From Actinomycetes bacterium (GTDB taxonomy: Bacteria > Actinomycetota > Acidimicrobiia > Acidimicrobiales > RAAP-2), in the NCBI GenBank assembly GCA_021837305.1, contig JAKBGV010000002.1, positions 1 through 64,000 of the forward strand: a stretch of 64,000 nt of DNA, in the 5' to 3' direction. Both the position numbers and the translations under genes were made by a program. Numbering within the stretch: the stretch's first letter is position 1; each line of letters starts with the position of its first letter. The notes beneath the pieces are model-generated. The model had not been told where the DNA came from, ran no database searches, and worked only from the letters and a program-made list of their open reading frames with translations. Below, piece after piece: positions 9,519 to 19,056 of the stretch.

Positions 9519-9665
9519 GGTGAAACCCTAGTTTTCGTGGCGTCGCGCCGCGACGCCACCACGGCAACACCGAACTCGTGACGAAACCGCACGTACGGTC
9601 AAAAGTCCAGGAATTAGGTGCAAACGCAATGTTAACGACCTAGTATCGACGCACAACGGAACTCG

Positions 9666-10592
9666 ATGTATCGCGCCGCCGTGTGGTCGAGGGGGGTCAT
9701 GAGCAACGTGGGGACCGTTTCGCGACTCGGTGGACGCCGGATACTCGTGCTCGGGGTCCTTAGCGCGTTACTGCTCGCCACAGGCAATCTGGTCAGCGCC
9801 TCGCGTGCGTCGGGAGCGACGGCTCGCTCGGTGGACGTGTTGTACGCGGGATCGCTGCTCAATCTCATGGAGAACCAGATCGGGCCGGCGTTCCACCGTG
9901 CGACCGGTGACAACGTCGTTGGGATCGCCAACGGGTCGACCGCACTCGCCACCGAGATCAAGGGTGGCACCGAGGTCGCCGACGTCTTCGTCAGTGCATC
10001 GCCGAGTGTCAATCGCGTCCTCGAAGGGCCCGCGAACGGCGACTGGGTCTCGTCGTACCGGGTACTCGGTCAGTCGCCCCTCGTGCTCGGCTACAACCCG
10101 GACTCGAGCTTCGCGGCGGCGTTGCGCTCCTCGCCCTGGTACGACGTCGTGGCACGCCCGGGCTTCCTGCTCGGGCGGACCGATCCGGCGGTCGATCCCA
10201 AGGGCGTCCTCGCGGTGACGGCGTTGCGCGAGGCCGCACGTCGCTACCACCGCCCCCGTCTGGCTGCACTGGCGACCTCGACGAGCGACGTCTTCACCGA
10301 GGCGTCCCTCGTCGGTGAACTCGACGCCGGCCAGCTCGACGCCGGCTTCTTCTACACCGTGGAGGCAACCGCCGCCCACTTGCATACCGTCGCACTCGTC
10401 GGCACGCACCTCGCGGCCACCTTCACGGTGGCCATCGTCAATCGGGCCCCGCACTCGAGGGCCGCCCGTGCGTTCGTCGCGTTCCTTTTCGGTCCACGGG
10501 GACGTGCCATCCTGTCGCGCAACGGTGTCATCCCGCCGGGGTCGACACGAGTGGGGGACGTCGTGTCGTCACCGCCCACGACCAGACCGTGA
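9666..10592 (+). CDS. molybdate/tungstate ABC transporter substrate-binding protein (WtpA/ModA-like)
   Basis: Signal-like N-terminus; DVLYAGSLLNLMENQIGPAFHRATGDNVVGIANGSTALATEIKGGTEVADVFVSAS; WYDVVARPGFLLGRTDPAVDPKG resembles WtpA motif. Confidence 0.88.
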   Translation: MYRAAVWSRGVMSNVGTVSRLGGRRILVLGVLSALLLATGNLVSASRASGATARSVDVLYAGSLLNLMENQIGPAFHRATGDNVVGIANGSTALATEIKGGTEVADVFVSASPSVNRVLEGPANGDWVSSYRVLGQSPLVLGYNPDSSFAAALRSSPWYDVVARPGFLLGRTDPAVDPKGVLAVTALREAARRYHRPRLAALATSTSDVFTEASLVGELDAGQLDAGFFYTVEATAAHLHTVALVGTHLAATFTVAIVNRAPHSRAARAFVAFLFGPRGRAILSRNGVIPPGSTRVGDVVSSPPTTRP

Positions 10593-12430
10593 GTGCCCAG
10601 CGCAGCGCCGGTCCACTGCGCTGGCTCGCCGGACTCGTCGTGCTGTACCTCGCGGCGCCAATTGTCGCCTTCGTGGTTCGACTCGTTACCTCGCCGCGTC
10701 GGGGCTTCCACCAGGCGGGGCTCTATCCGGCGCTGTGGACGTCGTTGAGCGGCGCGACTATCTCGCTCGTACTCGTCACGGTCTTCGGCGTGCCACTCGC
10801 CTTCGTGCTCGCTCGCTCGAAGAGCCGGGTGGCCGCCGTCATCGGGATCGTCGTCCAGATTCCCCTCGCGTTACCGCCGCTCATGAGCGGGATCGTGCTC
10901 ATCTACCTGGTCGGTCCCTACACGTTCCTCGGGCGTCTGTTCCATCGCCAGCTCACCAATTCGTCCACTGGCCTGGTAATCGCCATGACCTTCGTGTCAG
11001 CGCCCTTTCTCGTCGTCGCCGCACGCGCCGCATTCGAGTCGCTCGACCCGAACCTGCTCGACGTCGCCGAGACGCTGGGTCACGGTGAACTCTCACGGTT
11101 CCTGCGCGTGGCGGTGCCGGTCGCCGCACCGGGCATCCGAGCGGGCATGGTGCTCGCGTGGCTGCGGGCCTTCGGTGAGTACGGAGCCGTGATTGTGCTG
11201 GCCTATAACCCCACCTCGTTGCCGATCTACACCTATAACCAGTTCAGCGGCGCGGGCCTGTCGCCGACACTCGCGCCCACGGCACTAGCGCTCGTGGTGG
11301 CGTTGGTGGTCGCCGCACTCAGTCGGTTCCACTGGCCACGGGCGCGACAAATTCCCGAAGGCGACGTTCGCGCGCCCGCGGTGGTCAGGTCCGGGCCGAT
11401 CCGCTTCAAGGTCGATCATCAACTGGGGTCGTTCCACCTGCGTCTGCGCTGCGAACGCCCGGTGCATCACCTGGCGGTCCTCGGACCATCCGGGGCGGGC
11501 AAATCAGCGCTGCTGCGCAGTTTGGCCGGGCTTGCTGGGCCCCACGCGGCGCAACTCTGGTGTGGCGACGAATCCATCGGGGAGCAACCTGTCGTGCGGC
11601 GTCGGGTCGGCTACGTCGCCCAAGGATTCTCGCTCTTTCCCCACCTCACCGTCTGGCAGCAGTTGAACTTCGCCCGCGGCGCACAGGCCGATATCGCACG
11701 GTACTGGCTTCATCGACTGGGCCTCGACGGACTGGAGTTTGCCCGACCGGACCAGCTGTCGGGTGGCCAACGCCAACGCGTCGCCCTGGCCCAAGTGCTG
11801 TGCTCCGAACCAGTGGTCCTTCTCTTGGATGAACCGTTCTCGGCCCTCGATGTACCGGTACGACACGAACTTCGTCGTCTCGTGCGCGAGCTCCAGCGTG
11901 AGACGGGCCTTTCGACGGTGCTTGTGACCCACGACCCCGAAGAGGCGGGGTTCCTCTCTGAGGACGTGCTGGTGGTGAGTGCCGGGGCGGCGCTGCAGTT
12001 CGGCGCCAGTCGCGAGGTCTTCACGCACCCTGCGTCACCGGCGGTGGCTCGACTGCTCGGTATAACGAACCTGTTGACCGGTCGGGTCGTCGCGTCGGGG
12101 ATCGAGTGCGGAACGGTCACCATCGACGTGCCGGTCGACGGACTCGCAATGGGTGATGCGGTGTCCTGGAGCGTTCGCCCCGAGCGGGTGACGCTGACCG
12201 CACTGGGTGACGCGAACGCAGTGGCGACGCTCCCTGGCACCATCCGAGACATCGCCTACGTCGGCGTGGCGAGTGACTTCGTCGTGGAGGTCGCGGGCGG
12301 GTTCGAGATCCTCGTGCGCAGCGCGGACTGGTTGGAGTGGTCGGTCGGGGACGTCTGTGGGCTCGTCGTGCGCGCCGAGGACGTCTCGTTGTGGCCGCGC
12401 GGCGACCTCGATGTCGCTCGTCGACCCTGA
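10589..12430 (+). CDS. modBC: fused molybdate ABC permease-ATPase (ModB-ModC fusion)
   Basis: N-terminal permease (LPPLMSGIVLIYLVGPY...VAETLGHGELSRFLRVAVPVAAPGIRAGMVLAWLRAFGEYGAV), C-terminal ABC ATPase: Walker A GPSGAGKS, signature LSGGQRQRVALAQ, Walker B VLLLDEPFSALD, and TOBE-like C-terminus. Confidence 0.93.
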   Translation: MSAQRSAGPLRWLAGLVVLYLAAPIVAFVVRLVTSPRRGFHQAGLYPALWTSLSGATISLVLVTVFGVPLAFVLARSKSRVAAVIGIVVQIPLALPPLMSGIVLIYLVGPYTFLGRLFHRQLTNSSTGLVIAMTFVSAPFLVVAARAAFESLDPNLLDVAETLGHGELSRFLRVAVPVAAPGIRAGMVLAWLRAFGEYGAVIVLAYNPTSLPIYTYNQFSGAGLSPTLAPTALALVVALVVAALSRFHWPRARQIPEGDVRAPAVVRSGPIRFKVDHQLGSFHLRLRCERPVHHLAVLGPSGAGKSALLRSLAGLAGPHAAQLWCGDESIGEQPVVRRRVGYVAQGFSLFPHLTVWQQLNFARGAQADIARYWLHRLGLDGLEFARPDQLSGGQRQRVALAQVLCSEPVVLLLDEPFSALDVPVRHELRRLVRELQRETGLSTVLVTHDPEEAGFLSEDVLVVSAGAALQFGASREVFTHPASPAVARLLGITNLLTGRVVASGIECGTVTIDVPVDGLAMGDAVSWSVRPERVTLTALGDANAVATLPGTIRDIAYVGVASDFVVEVAGGFEILVRSADWLEWSVGDVCGLVVRAEDVSLWPRGDLDVARRP

Positions 12431-12436
12431 TCGAGG

Positions 12437-12844
12437 TCAGTAGGTCGAAGGGATCTCGACCCCGACGTTGGTGGCCTTGACGACGGCGTCGACGACCACA
12501 CCGGGCTCGAGACCCAATTCGTCGGCAGCTTCACGGGTGATCAGTGACACGAAGCGGTGTGGGCCGGCCTGGATGTCGACTTGGGCGACGACCTGGTCCC
12601 GCACGACGCGCGTGACGATGCCCACGAACCGGTTTCGCGCCGACTGGGCGCGGGGCTGATCGGTCGCTGACTCGCCACCGATCGCCACGGCGAGCCGGGC
12701 CAGGTCCGCGCCTTCGAAGTAGCGGCGCCCGTCCGACGCGGTCGTGACGGGGATGCGCCCAGCGCTCGCCCAGCGGCGCAGGGTATCGGCACTCACCCCC
12801 AAGAGCTCCGCGGCTTGGCCCACTCGATACTTGGTCATCGCCAC
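12437..12844 (-). CDS. HTH (MerR/excisionase-like) plus TOBE-domain molybdate-responsive regulator/Mo-binding protein
   Basis: YRVGQAAELLGVSADTLRRWASAGRIPVTTASDGRRYFEGADLARL followed by NRFVGIVTRVVRDQVVAQVDIQAGPHRFVSLITREAADELGLEPGVVVDAVVKATNVGVE. Confidence 0.88.
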   Translation of the reverse strand: MAMTKYRVGQAAELLGVSADTLRRWASAGRIPVTTASDGRRYFEGADLARLAVAIGGESATDQPRAQSARNRFVGIVTRVVRDQVVAQVDIQAGPHRFVSLITREAADELGLEPGVVVDAVVKATNVGVEIPSTY

Positions 12845-12896
12845 AGACTAACGAGGCTTCACGATTGGACGGTGGTGCGTGACGCAGGCGGCGAAC

Positions 12897-13193
12897 TCAG
12901 CCACCCGCCATGGCGCCGATGACGAAGAAGACCTCACGGCCGGTCTCGACGTCACGGGGCAACGGCTCGTCCGGCGTGGCGTGTGAGAGGTCCTGCTCGC
13001 ACGCGAAGAAGCGGATGAAGGGTCGACGCCGCTGGGTGGCGGGGTCGCGGATCGTGCCCACCAAGACGGGGTAGCGGGCTTCGAGCGCGTCGAGCACCGT
13101 CCGTTGGCAGACGGGACCGGTCACCTCGAGCTCAACCTCACCGGAGACGTGGGTGAGGGTTTTCAGGTGGGCTGGCAGGACGACACGGATCAT
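12897..13193 (-). CDS. MoaD/ThiS-like beta-grasp protein ending in Gly-Gly
   Basis: [50 protein letters not shown]...[10 protein letters not shown]. Confidence 0.82.
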   Translation of the reverse strand: MIRVVLPAHLKTLTHVSGEVELEVTGPVCQRTVLDALEARYPVLVGTIRDPATQRRRPFIRFFACEQDLSHATPDEPLPRDVETGREVFFVIGAMAGG

Positions 13194-14305
13194 GCCAGCG
13201 TCTGTACTTCGACTGACAGCACCGCGGGCAGGTCGTGCACGATCGCGTCCCACGTGTCCCCGCCGTTCGCGGAGGCGTAGACCTGACCGCCGGTGGTGCC
13301 GAAGTAGATGCCGCAGTCCTCGAGGGTGTCCACGGCCATCGCGTCGCGCAGGACGTTCACGTAACAGTCGCGCTGGGGCAGTCCCGCGGTCAGTGGCTCC
13401 CACTCATTGCCACCGGTACGACTGCGGTAGACGCGCAGTCGACCATCGAGGGGGAAGTGCACGGAGTCGCTCGTGATTGGCACGACGTAGATGGTCTCGG
13501 GTTCGTGGGCGTGTACGTCGATCACGAAGCCAAAGTCGGTGGGCAGATCACCGCTCACCTCAAACCATGAGTCACCCGCGTCGTTGCTGCGCATGATGTC
13601 CCAATGCTTCTGCATGTACAGCACGTCGGGACGCGACGGGTGCATGGTGACGTGGTGTACGCAGTGGCCGACCTCGGCGTCGGCGTCGGCGATGCCCTCG
13701 GAGTTGAGACCCCGGTTGATCGGTTTCCAGGTCGCGCCACCGTCGTCGGTGCGAAATGCACCCGCGGCCGAGATCGCCACCACAATCCGAGCGGGGTTAA
13801 CCGGGCTTTGGATGATCGTGTGCAGACACATCCCACCCGCGCCGGGCTGCCACTGTGAGCCCGTCTCGTGCGTGCGCAGTCCCGCGAGTTCGTGCCAGCT
13901 CGCCCCGGCGTCGGTCGTGCGGAAGAGTGCGGCGTCTTCGACACCGGCGAACACCGTGTCGGGATCGGTGAGTGATGGCTCGAGGTGCCAGACGCGGGCG
14001 AACTCCCAGGGATGAGCCGTGCCGTCGTACCACTGGTGGGTGCCCGGCACGCCGTCGTAGGCGAACTGGTTGCCGACCGGCTCCCAGGTCGCGCCGCCGT
14101 CATCCGAGCGCTGGATCAGCTGGCCGAACCAGCCCGTCGACTGAGACGCGAAGATTCGGTTGGGATCGAGCGGCGACCCCTTCAAGTGATAGACCTCCCA
14201 CCCCGCGAAGAGCGGCCCCTCGACGTGCCAGTCCTTGCGCGAACCGTCCGCGGTGAGTATAAAGGCCCCTTTTCGGGTACCGACTAAGATACGCACGCTG
14301 CTCAT
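13190..14305 (-). CDS. BNR/sialidase-type beta-propeller repeat protein
   Basis: [41 protein letters not shown]; repeated S/T-x-D-x-G-x-T-W motifs ([60 protein letters not shown]). Confidence 0.88.
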   Translation of the reverse strand: MSSVRILVGTRKGAFILTADGSRKDWHVEGPLFAGWEVYHLKGSPLDPNRIFASQSTGWFGQLIQRSDDGGATWEPVGNQFAYDGVPGTHQWYDGTAHPWEFARVWHLEPSLTDPDTVFAGVEDAALFRTTDAGASWHELAGLRTHETGSQWQPGAGGMCLHTIIQSPVNPARIVVAISAAGAFRTDDGGATWKPINRGLNSEGIADADAEVGHCVHHVTMHPSRPDVLYMQKHWDIMRSNDAGDSWFEVSGDLPTDFGFVIDVHAHEPETIYVVPITSDSVHFPLDGRLRVYRSRTGGNEWEPLTAGLPQRDCYVNVLRDAMAVDTLEDCGIYFGTTGGQVYASANGGDTWDAIVHDLPAVLSVEVQTLA

Positions 14306-14372
14306 GGACACCCCCTCAACTGCCGAGAACCGCTTGCGTGGCTCACAGTAGCGTGGTCGCCTGAGAGCCCTT

Positions 14373-15509
14373 TCAGCCACCGATCATCGACATCGAGCGG
14401 TGCGGGCGCAGGAATCCCGGTTCGTTGATGGCGTGACCCGGGTACTTGGCCCACACGGCGCGGCGCAGTACGAGCTCGACCTCGGCGTCGTCGCAGCCAC
14501 CTCGCAACAGTTCGCGCAACGCATGCTCGTCATCACCGAAGAGACAGTTACGAATCGAGCCGTCGGGCGTGAGCCGTAGTCGATTGCACGTGCCACAGAA
14601 GGGCTCGGTCACCGTTGAGATGAGCCCGATCTCGCCGACGCCGTCAGCGAAACGGAAGCGTTCGGCCGGTGCGACCCGACCCGGCTCATCAACGGCTTCG
14701 AGTGGCCAGGCGGCGTTCAGCACGTCGTACACCTCGCGTCCCGGCACGATCCGATCGCGGTCCCAATCACCGGGCGCGTCAAGGGGCATGAACTCGATGA
14801 AGCGCACGATGCGACCGGTCGTTCGCGCGAAGCGTGCGAAGTCGAGGATCTCGTCGTCGTTGATGCCACGAAGGAGCACCACGTTCACCTTGAGCGGTGC
14901 GAGCCCGGCCGCCTCGGCGACCTCCATGGCGTCGAGCACGGTCGCGAGGTCACCGCGACGCCGGATGGAGGCGAAGCGGTCGGCTCGAAGCGAGTCACAG
15001 CTGATGTTCACGCGGGTGAGCCCAGCGGCCTTCAAGGGTGCCGCGAGTGGCGCGAGTCGCGTGGCGTTGGTGGTCATGGCGATGTCCGCGAACCCGACGG
15101 CGCTGAGCCGAGCGATGAGGTCGACGACACCTCGGCGCACGAGCGGCTCTCCGCCCGTGAGTCGGATGGCGGTGACGCCGAGGTCGTGTGCGATCCGCGC
15201 GATTCGCTCGAGTTCCTCGAAGCTGAGCAGCTGTTCACGAGGCTGGAATGTCATGTCCTCGTCCATACAGTAAGTGCAGCGCAGGTTGCAACGGTCGGTG
15301 ATCGAGATGCGTAGGTCGCTGTGAACCCGACCGTATTGATCGACGAGGCCCCCCGTTGTCGGCATGTACGCCGGGGAACGCCCGTCGTCAGCGTTGGTGT
15401 AGTGAGCCTTGACCGAAAGGGCGACGGGCGTCGACCTCGCCCGGGACCCCGCGACGTCGATGGCACCGTGCGCACTCGCGCTTCGAGCAGCAGCCTCGTG
15501 GTCGCTCAT
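14373..15509 (-). CDS. moaA: GTP 3',8-cyclase MoaA (radical SAM)
   Basis: [54 protein letters not shown]-terminal GG. Confidence 0.97.
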   Translation of the reverse strand: MSDHEAAARSASAHGAIDVAGSRARSTPVALSVKAHYTNADDGRSPAYMPTTGGLVDQYGRVHSDLRISITDRCNLRCTYCMDEDMTFQPREQLLSFEELERIARIAHDLGVTAIRLTGGEPLVRRGVVDLIARLSAVGFADIAMTTNATRLAPLAAPLKAAGLTRVNISCDSLRADRFASIRRRGDLATVLDAMEVAEAAGLAPLKVNVVLLRGINDDEILDFARFARTTGRIVRFIEFMPLDAPGDWDRDRIVPGREVYDVLNAAWPLEAVDEPGRVAPAERFRFADGVGEIGLISTVTEPFCGTCNRLRLTPDGSIRNCLFGDDEHALRELLRGGCDDAEVELVLRRAVWAKYPGHAINEPGFLRPHRSMSMIGG

Positions 15510-15641
15510 GCCCTGAGCCTAACGAGACGCCCCGCGAACGGTCACGCGACAGTCGTCGTGTTCCTGCCGTGAGACGCAGTGTCATCGCGCGCTACCATGC
15601 CCCCACAGTTCTAGAACGGTGGGCCGGCGACGGAGGTATCG

Positions 15642-16136
15642 ATGGTGACGCCCTTCACGCATCTCGATGACGAAGGGCGCCTTCGCATGGTGGACGTCTC
15701 GGACAAGGAGACGACGCGACGCCGCGCCGACGCGAGCTGTGTCGTACGTTCGGTCGTTGACGTGTTTGCCCTCGACGTGACCGCGCAAGGGCTCGATCCG
15801 GTCTTCGCCGCGCGACTCACCGGCATCCAGGCGGCGAAGCGTACGGCACAGTTGATCCCGCTCTGCCACCCGATCAACCTCACCGATGTCGAGGTGAACA
15901 TCACGGCTCATGAGGGTGGTCTCGTCGTTCGTTCGACGGTCGTGACGGTAAATCGCACGGGGGTGGAGATGGAGGCGTTGACGGCGTGCGCCTTCGCGGC
16001 GATGAGCCTGGTCGACGCGCTCGCGTCACTCGATCCAACGGCGCACGTCGACGAGCTCGTGCTCGATCGAAAGAGCGGCGGCAAATCAGATGATTGGGGA
16101 CGCCTCGTTGCGCCGGAGGCGAGTCCTGAAACCTGA
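15642..16136 (+). CDS. moaC: cyclic pyranopterin monophosphate synthase MoaC (variant active site)
   Basis: MVDVSDKETTRRRADA...GIQAAKRTAQLIPLCHPINLTDVEV...NRTGVEMEALTACAFAAMSLVDALASLDP...LDRKSGGKSDDW. Confidence 0.92.
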   Translation: MVTPFTHLDDEGRLRMVDVSDKETTRRRADASCVVRSVVDVFALDVTAQGLDPVFAARLTGIQAAKRTAQLIPLCHPINLTDVEVNITAHEGGLVVRSTVVTVNRTGVEMEALTACAFAAMSLVDALASLDPTAHVDELVLDRKSGGKSDDWGRLVAPEASPET

Positions 16137-16236
16137 GATTGCTGAGTGCAGGGAGACGCGGGCCCGGTCCGTACACTGACCAGCGTCGGGCGAGGCGTCG
16201 ATGGCGCTGGCTCGAGGTGGACGTCGAAGGGGGACG

Positions 16237-16953
16237 ATGACGCCGCACGAGGCGCGAGTACGGGCTACGACGATTCCCATGGGCCGCCGTTTGTTCCTCG
16301 GGTTAGTGGGTCTGGGTGCCCTCGGTGTGGCGTTCGGTGGTGCTGTGCAGCGTCGGCTGGGCGACGCGCTCGGTTCAGGGTTCGGCGGCCTGCTGCCCGG
16401 CGGCGACCGCTTCCGCATCTACTCGATCAACGGTGACTTCCCGGTCATCGCACCCTCGGCCTACCGCCTGCACGTGAGTGGCCTCGTCGACCGTCCGACG
16501 ACGTTCACTCTCGATGACCTCGAAGCGATGCCCGCGACGACGATGGTGAAGGCATTCCAGTGCGTCACGGGCTGGCGTGTCCCAGATGTCGAATGGCGAG
16601 GCGTGCGACTCTCGCACCTGCTCGACCAGGTGGGCGCGCGACCCGACGCGGTCGCGGTCAGTTTCGATTCCTACGACGGCGCCGACACCGAGAGCCTGAC
16701 GATCGACCAGGCCCGACTTCCTGACGTCATCGTCGCCTACCGGATGCTCAACGCACCGATCACGGTCGAGCACGGCGGACCGGTACGGCTGTACGTGGCG
16801 CCGATGTACGGGTACAAGTCGCTCAAGTGGCTCTCGGCGATCCGTGTCGTGGACGCCGTGGAACCCGGCTATTGGGAGAGGAACGGTTATCCCCTGAATG
16901 GCTGGCTCGACGGCACGACCGGTCCGACGAATCCAGACCCGAGGCTGACGTGA
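16237..16953 (+). CDS. molybdopterin-dependent oxidoreductase, sulfite-oxidase (SUOX) fold, Tat-like leader
   Basis: MGRRLFLGLVGLGALG leader; FQCVTGWRVPDVEWRGVRLSHLLD; YKSLKWLSAIRVVD. Confidence 0.88.
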   Translation: MTPHEARVRATTIPMGRRLFLGLVGLGALGVAFGGAVQRRLGDALGSGFGGLLPGGDRFRIYSINGDFPVIAPSAYRLHVSGLVDRPTTFTLDDLEAMPATTMVKAFQCVTGWRVPDVEWRGVRLSHLLDQVGARPDAVAVSFDSYDGADTESLTIDQARLPDVIVAYRMLNAPITVEHGGPVRLYVAPMYGYKSLKWLSAIRVVDAVEPGYWERNGYPLNGWLDGTTGPTNPDPRLT

Positions 16954-17606
16954 GGGTGGACGGCGACGTCGCGACCAGTGGGCGCACCCGCGACCTCGTA
17001 CGCTTCGACGCCGTCGAACGCGCGACGCACTGGATCAGCGCGGCGCTCTTCACCGTGTTGATCGTGACCGCGATCCCGCTCTACTTCGGCTCACTCTTCG
17101 GGGTGACGCCGCCGCGCGTAGAGGTCGAGCAGATCCACCTCTGGACGGGCCTGGCGCTACCCGTCCCCTTCGCGATCGCCGTCCTCGCACCGTGGGGCCG
17201 GCGGCTTCGACGAGACATTCGACGGGTGAACGACTGGACCAACGCCGAGCTCACGTGGCTTCGTTCGTGGGGTCGCTTCGAGCTTGACGCCGACAAGTTC
17301 AATCCCGGTCAGAAGCTCAACGCCGTCGTCGTCGCGGCCTCGTCGGTCGTCTTGTTCGCAACCGGCGTGGTATTGAAATGGTTCAACCTGGTGCCGGTGT
17401 CGTGGCGTTCGGGCGCGACCTTCGTCCATGACGCCTTCGCCTGGTTGCTCGTCTTGTTCATCGCCGGGCACATCATCATGGCCCTCACGCACCCCGCCGC
17501 CCTCGCGTCGATGGTGCGTGGGCGGGTGAGCGAGGTCTGGGCCTCGCGGCACGCGCCGCGCTGGCTGGCCGAACGCGAGCGTATGGACCCGCCGCAGCGC
17601 GACTAG
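16950..17606 (+). CDS. cytochrome b561-type membrane subunit
   Basis: RFDAVERATHWISAALFTVLIVTAIPLYFGSLFG...FNPGQKLNAVVVAASSVVLFATGVVLKWF; GTGA overlap with the molybdoprotein gene. Confidence 0.85.
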   Translation: MRVDGDVATSGRTRDLVRFDAVERATHWISAALFTVLIVTAIPLYFGSLFGVTPPRVEVEQIHLWTGLALPVPFAIAVLAPWGRRLRRDIRRVNDWTNAELTWLRSWGRFELDADKFNPGQKLNAVVVAASSVVLFATGVVLKWFNLVPVSWRSGATFVHDAFAWLLVLFIAGHIIMALTHPAALASMVRGRVSEVWASRHAPRWLAERERMDPPQRD

Positions 17607-17618
17607 GGACGGGTTCTC

Positions 17619-18857
17619 TTACGCGACCACGTTGAGCCCGCGGTCGTCGAGCAGCAGGGCGCGCACCGTCTCACCGGCGCGGTAGCCGGCGCCGTCGGGC
17701 GCCACGATGAGGCAGTTGGCACCCGCGACGGCGAAGAGTAGGTGCGAGCCTCGCCGGGCGAGTCGTTCGACGTGCACGAGTCCGTCGTCGCCGATGCGAC
17801 AGACGCCGTGAACGAGGTGGAGCTTCCCGTCGGGCCGGCGATCGAGGTCGTCGTCGAGCACCATCGACAGGATCGGCCGGTCGAGGTCCCGATGGCCCGC
17901 GAGGTGGCGCAACGCCGGACGCACGAAGAGTTCGAAGCCGACCAGGGTCGAGACGGGATTACCGGCTAGGCCGAAGAAGGGGGTGTTGGTCGACTCGTCG
18001 TAGGCGAACGTGAAGGGTTTGCCCGGGCGGATCGCGACCTGCATGGACCGCGCGCGTTCGAGGAACAACTCAGCGAGGACGACCTTCACGAAGTCGGCGT
18101 CGCCCGCACTCACGCCGCCCGTTGAGATCACGGCGTCACACGTCGTGCGTGCGTGCTCGAAGGCCGTGCGCAGGTCGTCTCTCGAATCGCGCACCGTACC
18201 GAGATCGATCGCCGCGAATCCTGACTGGCGTAGCGCGGCGAGCAACGTGGGTCGATTCGAGTCGCGGATCTGACCCGGACCGAGGCGACCCGCCCCTTCG
18301 ACGAGCTCGTTGCCCGTGGAGAGCACGCCCACGCGCGGTACGGGGTGTACGAGAAGTGAGGCGACTCCCTGGGCGGCGAGGGCACCGAGCAGGGCGGGGT
18401 CCACGACGTCGCCGGGACTGACGAGTGTCTGGCCGACGGACAGGTCCTCGCCGACTTGTCGCACGCAGTCGCCGGACACGACGGCCCGTTGCAGGGTCAC
18501 GAAGTGTCCGTCCTCGTCGACCACGGCGTCCTCGCGGGGACAGACCGTGTCGGCCCCGGGCGGCAGGGGTGCGCCGGTCATGATCCGGGTGGCCTCGCCG
18601 ACACCGACGACGACCGCACTCGACTCACCGGCGAAGACCGAATCGACGATGCGAAGGCGCGTCGGGCCCGTTGTCGCGTCGGAACCACGCACCGCGAAGC
18701 CGTCCATCGCTGAGTTGGTGAAACTCGGGGCGGGCTCGGTCGCGTACACGGTGCACGCCGCCACGAGGTCGATGGTCTCGGCGAGCGCACACTCGAGCGG
18801 CGCGAGGGGGCGTAGCGGCGCCAGGACGAAGGAACGGGCCTCCTCGGCCGCGATCAT
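17619..18857 (-). CDS. moeA: molybdopterin molybdenumtransferase MoeA
   Basis: FTNSAMDGFAVRGSDA...VGVLSTGNELVEG...ISTGGVSAGDADFVKVVL...FGLAGNPVSTLVGFELFVRP. Confidence 0.96.
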   Translation of the reverse strand: MIAAEEARSFVLAPLRPLAPLECALAETIDLVAACTVYATEPAPSFTNSAMDGFAVRGSDATTGPTRLRIVDSVFAGESSAVVVGVGEATRIMTGAPLPPGADTVCPREDAVVDEDGHFVTLQRAVVSGDCVRQVGEDLSVGQTLVSPGDVVDPALLGALAAQGVASLLVHPVPRVGVLSTGNELVEGAGRLGPGQIRDSNRPTLLAALRQSGFAAIDLGTVRDSRDDLRTAFEHARTTCDAVISTGGVSAGDADFVKVVLAELFLERARSMQVAIRPGKPFTFAYDESTNTPFFGLAGNPVSTLVGFELFVRPALRHLAGHRDLDRPILSMVLDDDLDRRPDGKLHLVHGVCRIGDDGLVHVERLARRGSHLLFAVAGANCLIVAPDGAGYRAGETVRALLLDDRGLNVVA

Positions 18858-19056
18858 CGCCCGGCCTCCCGGCCCAACCGAGGGTCCGAGCGTTCGACGC
18901 GTGACTCGCGTGACGTGGCTGACACGTGTGAGAGGTTACCGGTGAACAATCGCGCCACTGCTGCTGGGTACGTCCCGGAGCGTTCGCGGTAGGGTGCCCG
19001 TGGGGGCCCGCCTGGAGACAGGACACGTGATGAGACGTGCCGTTGGGCGGTGAGAG

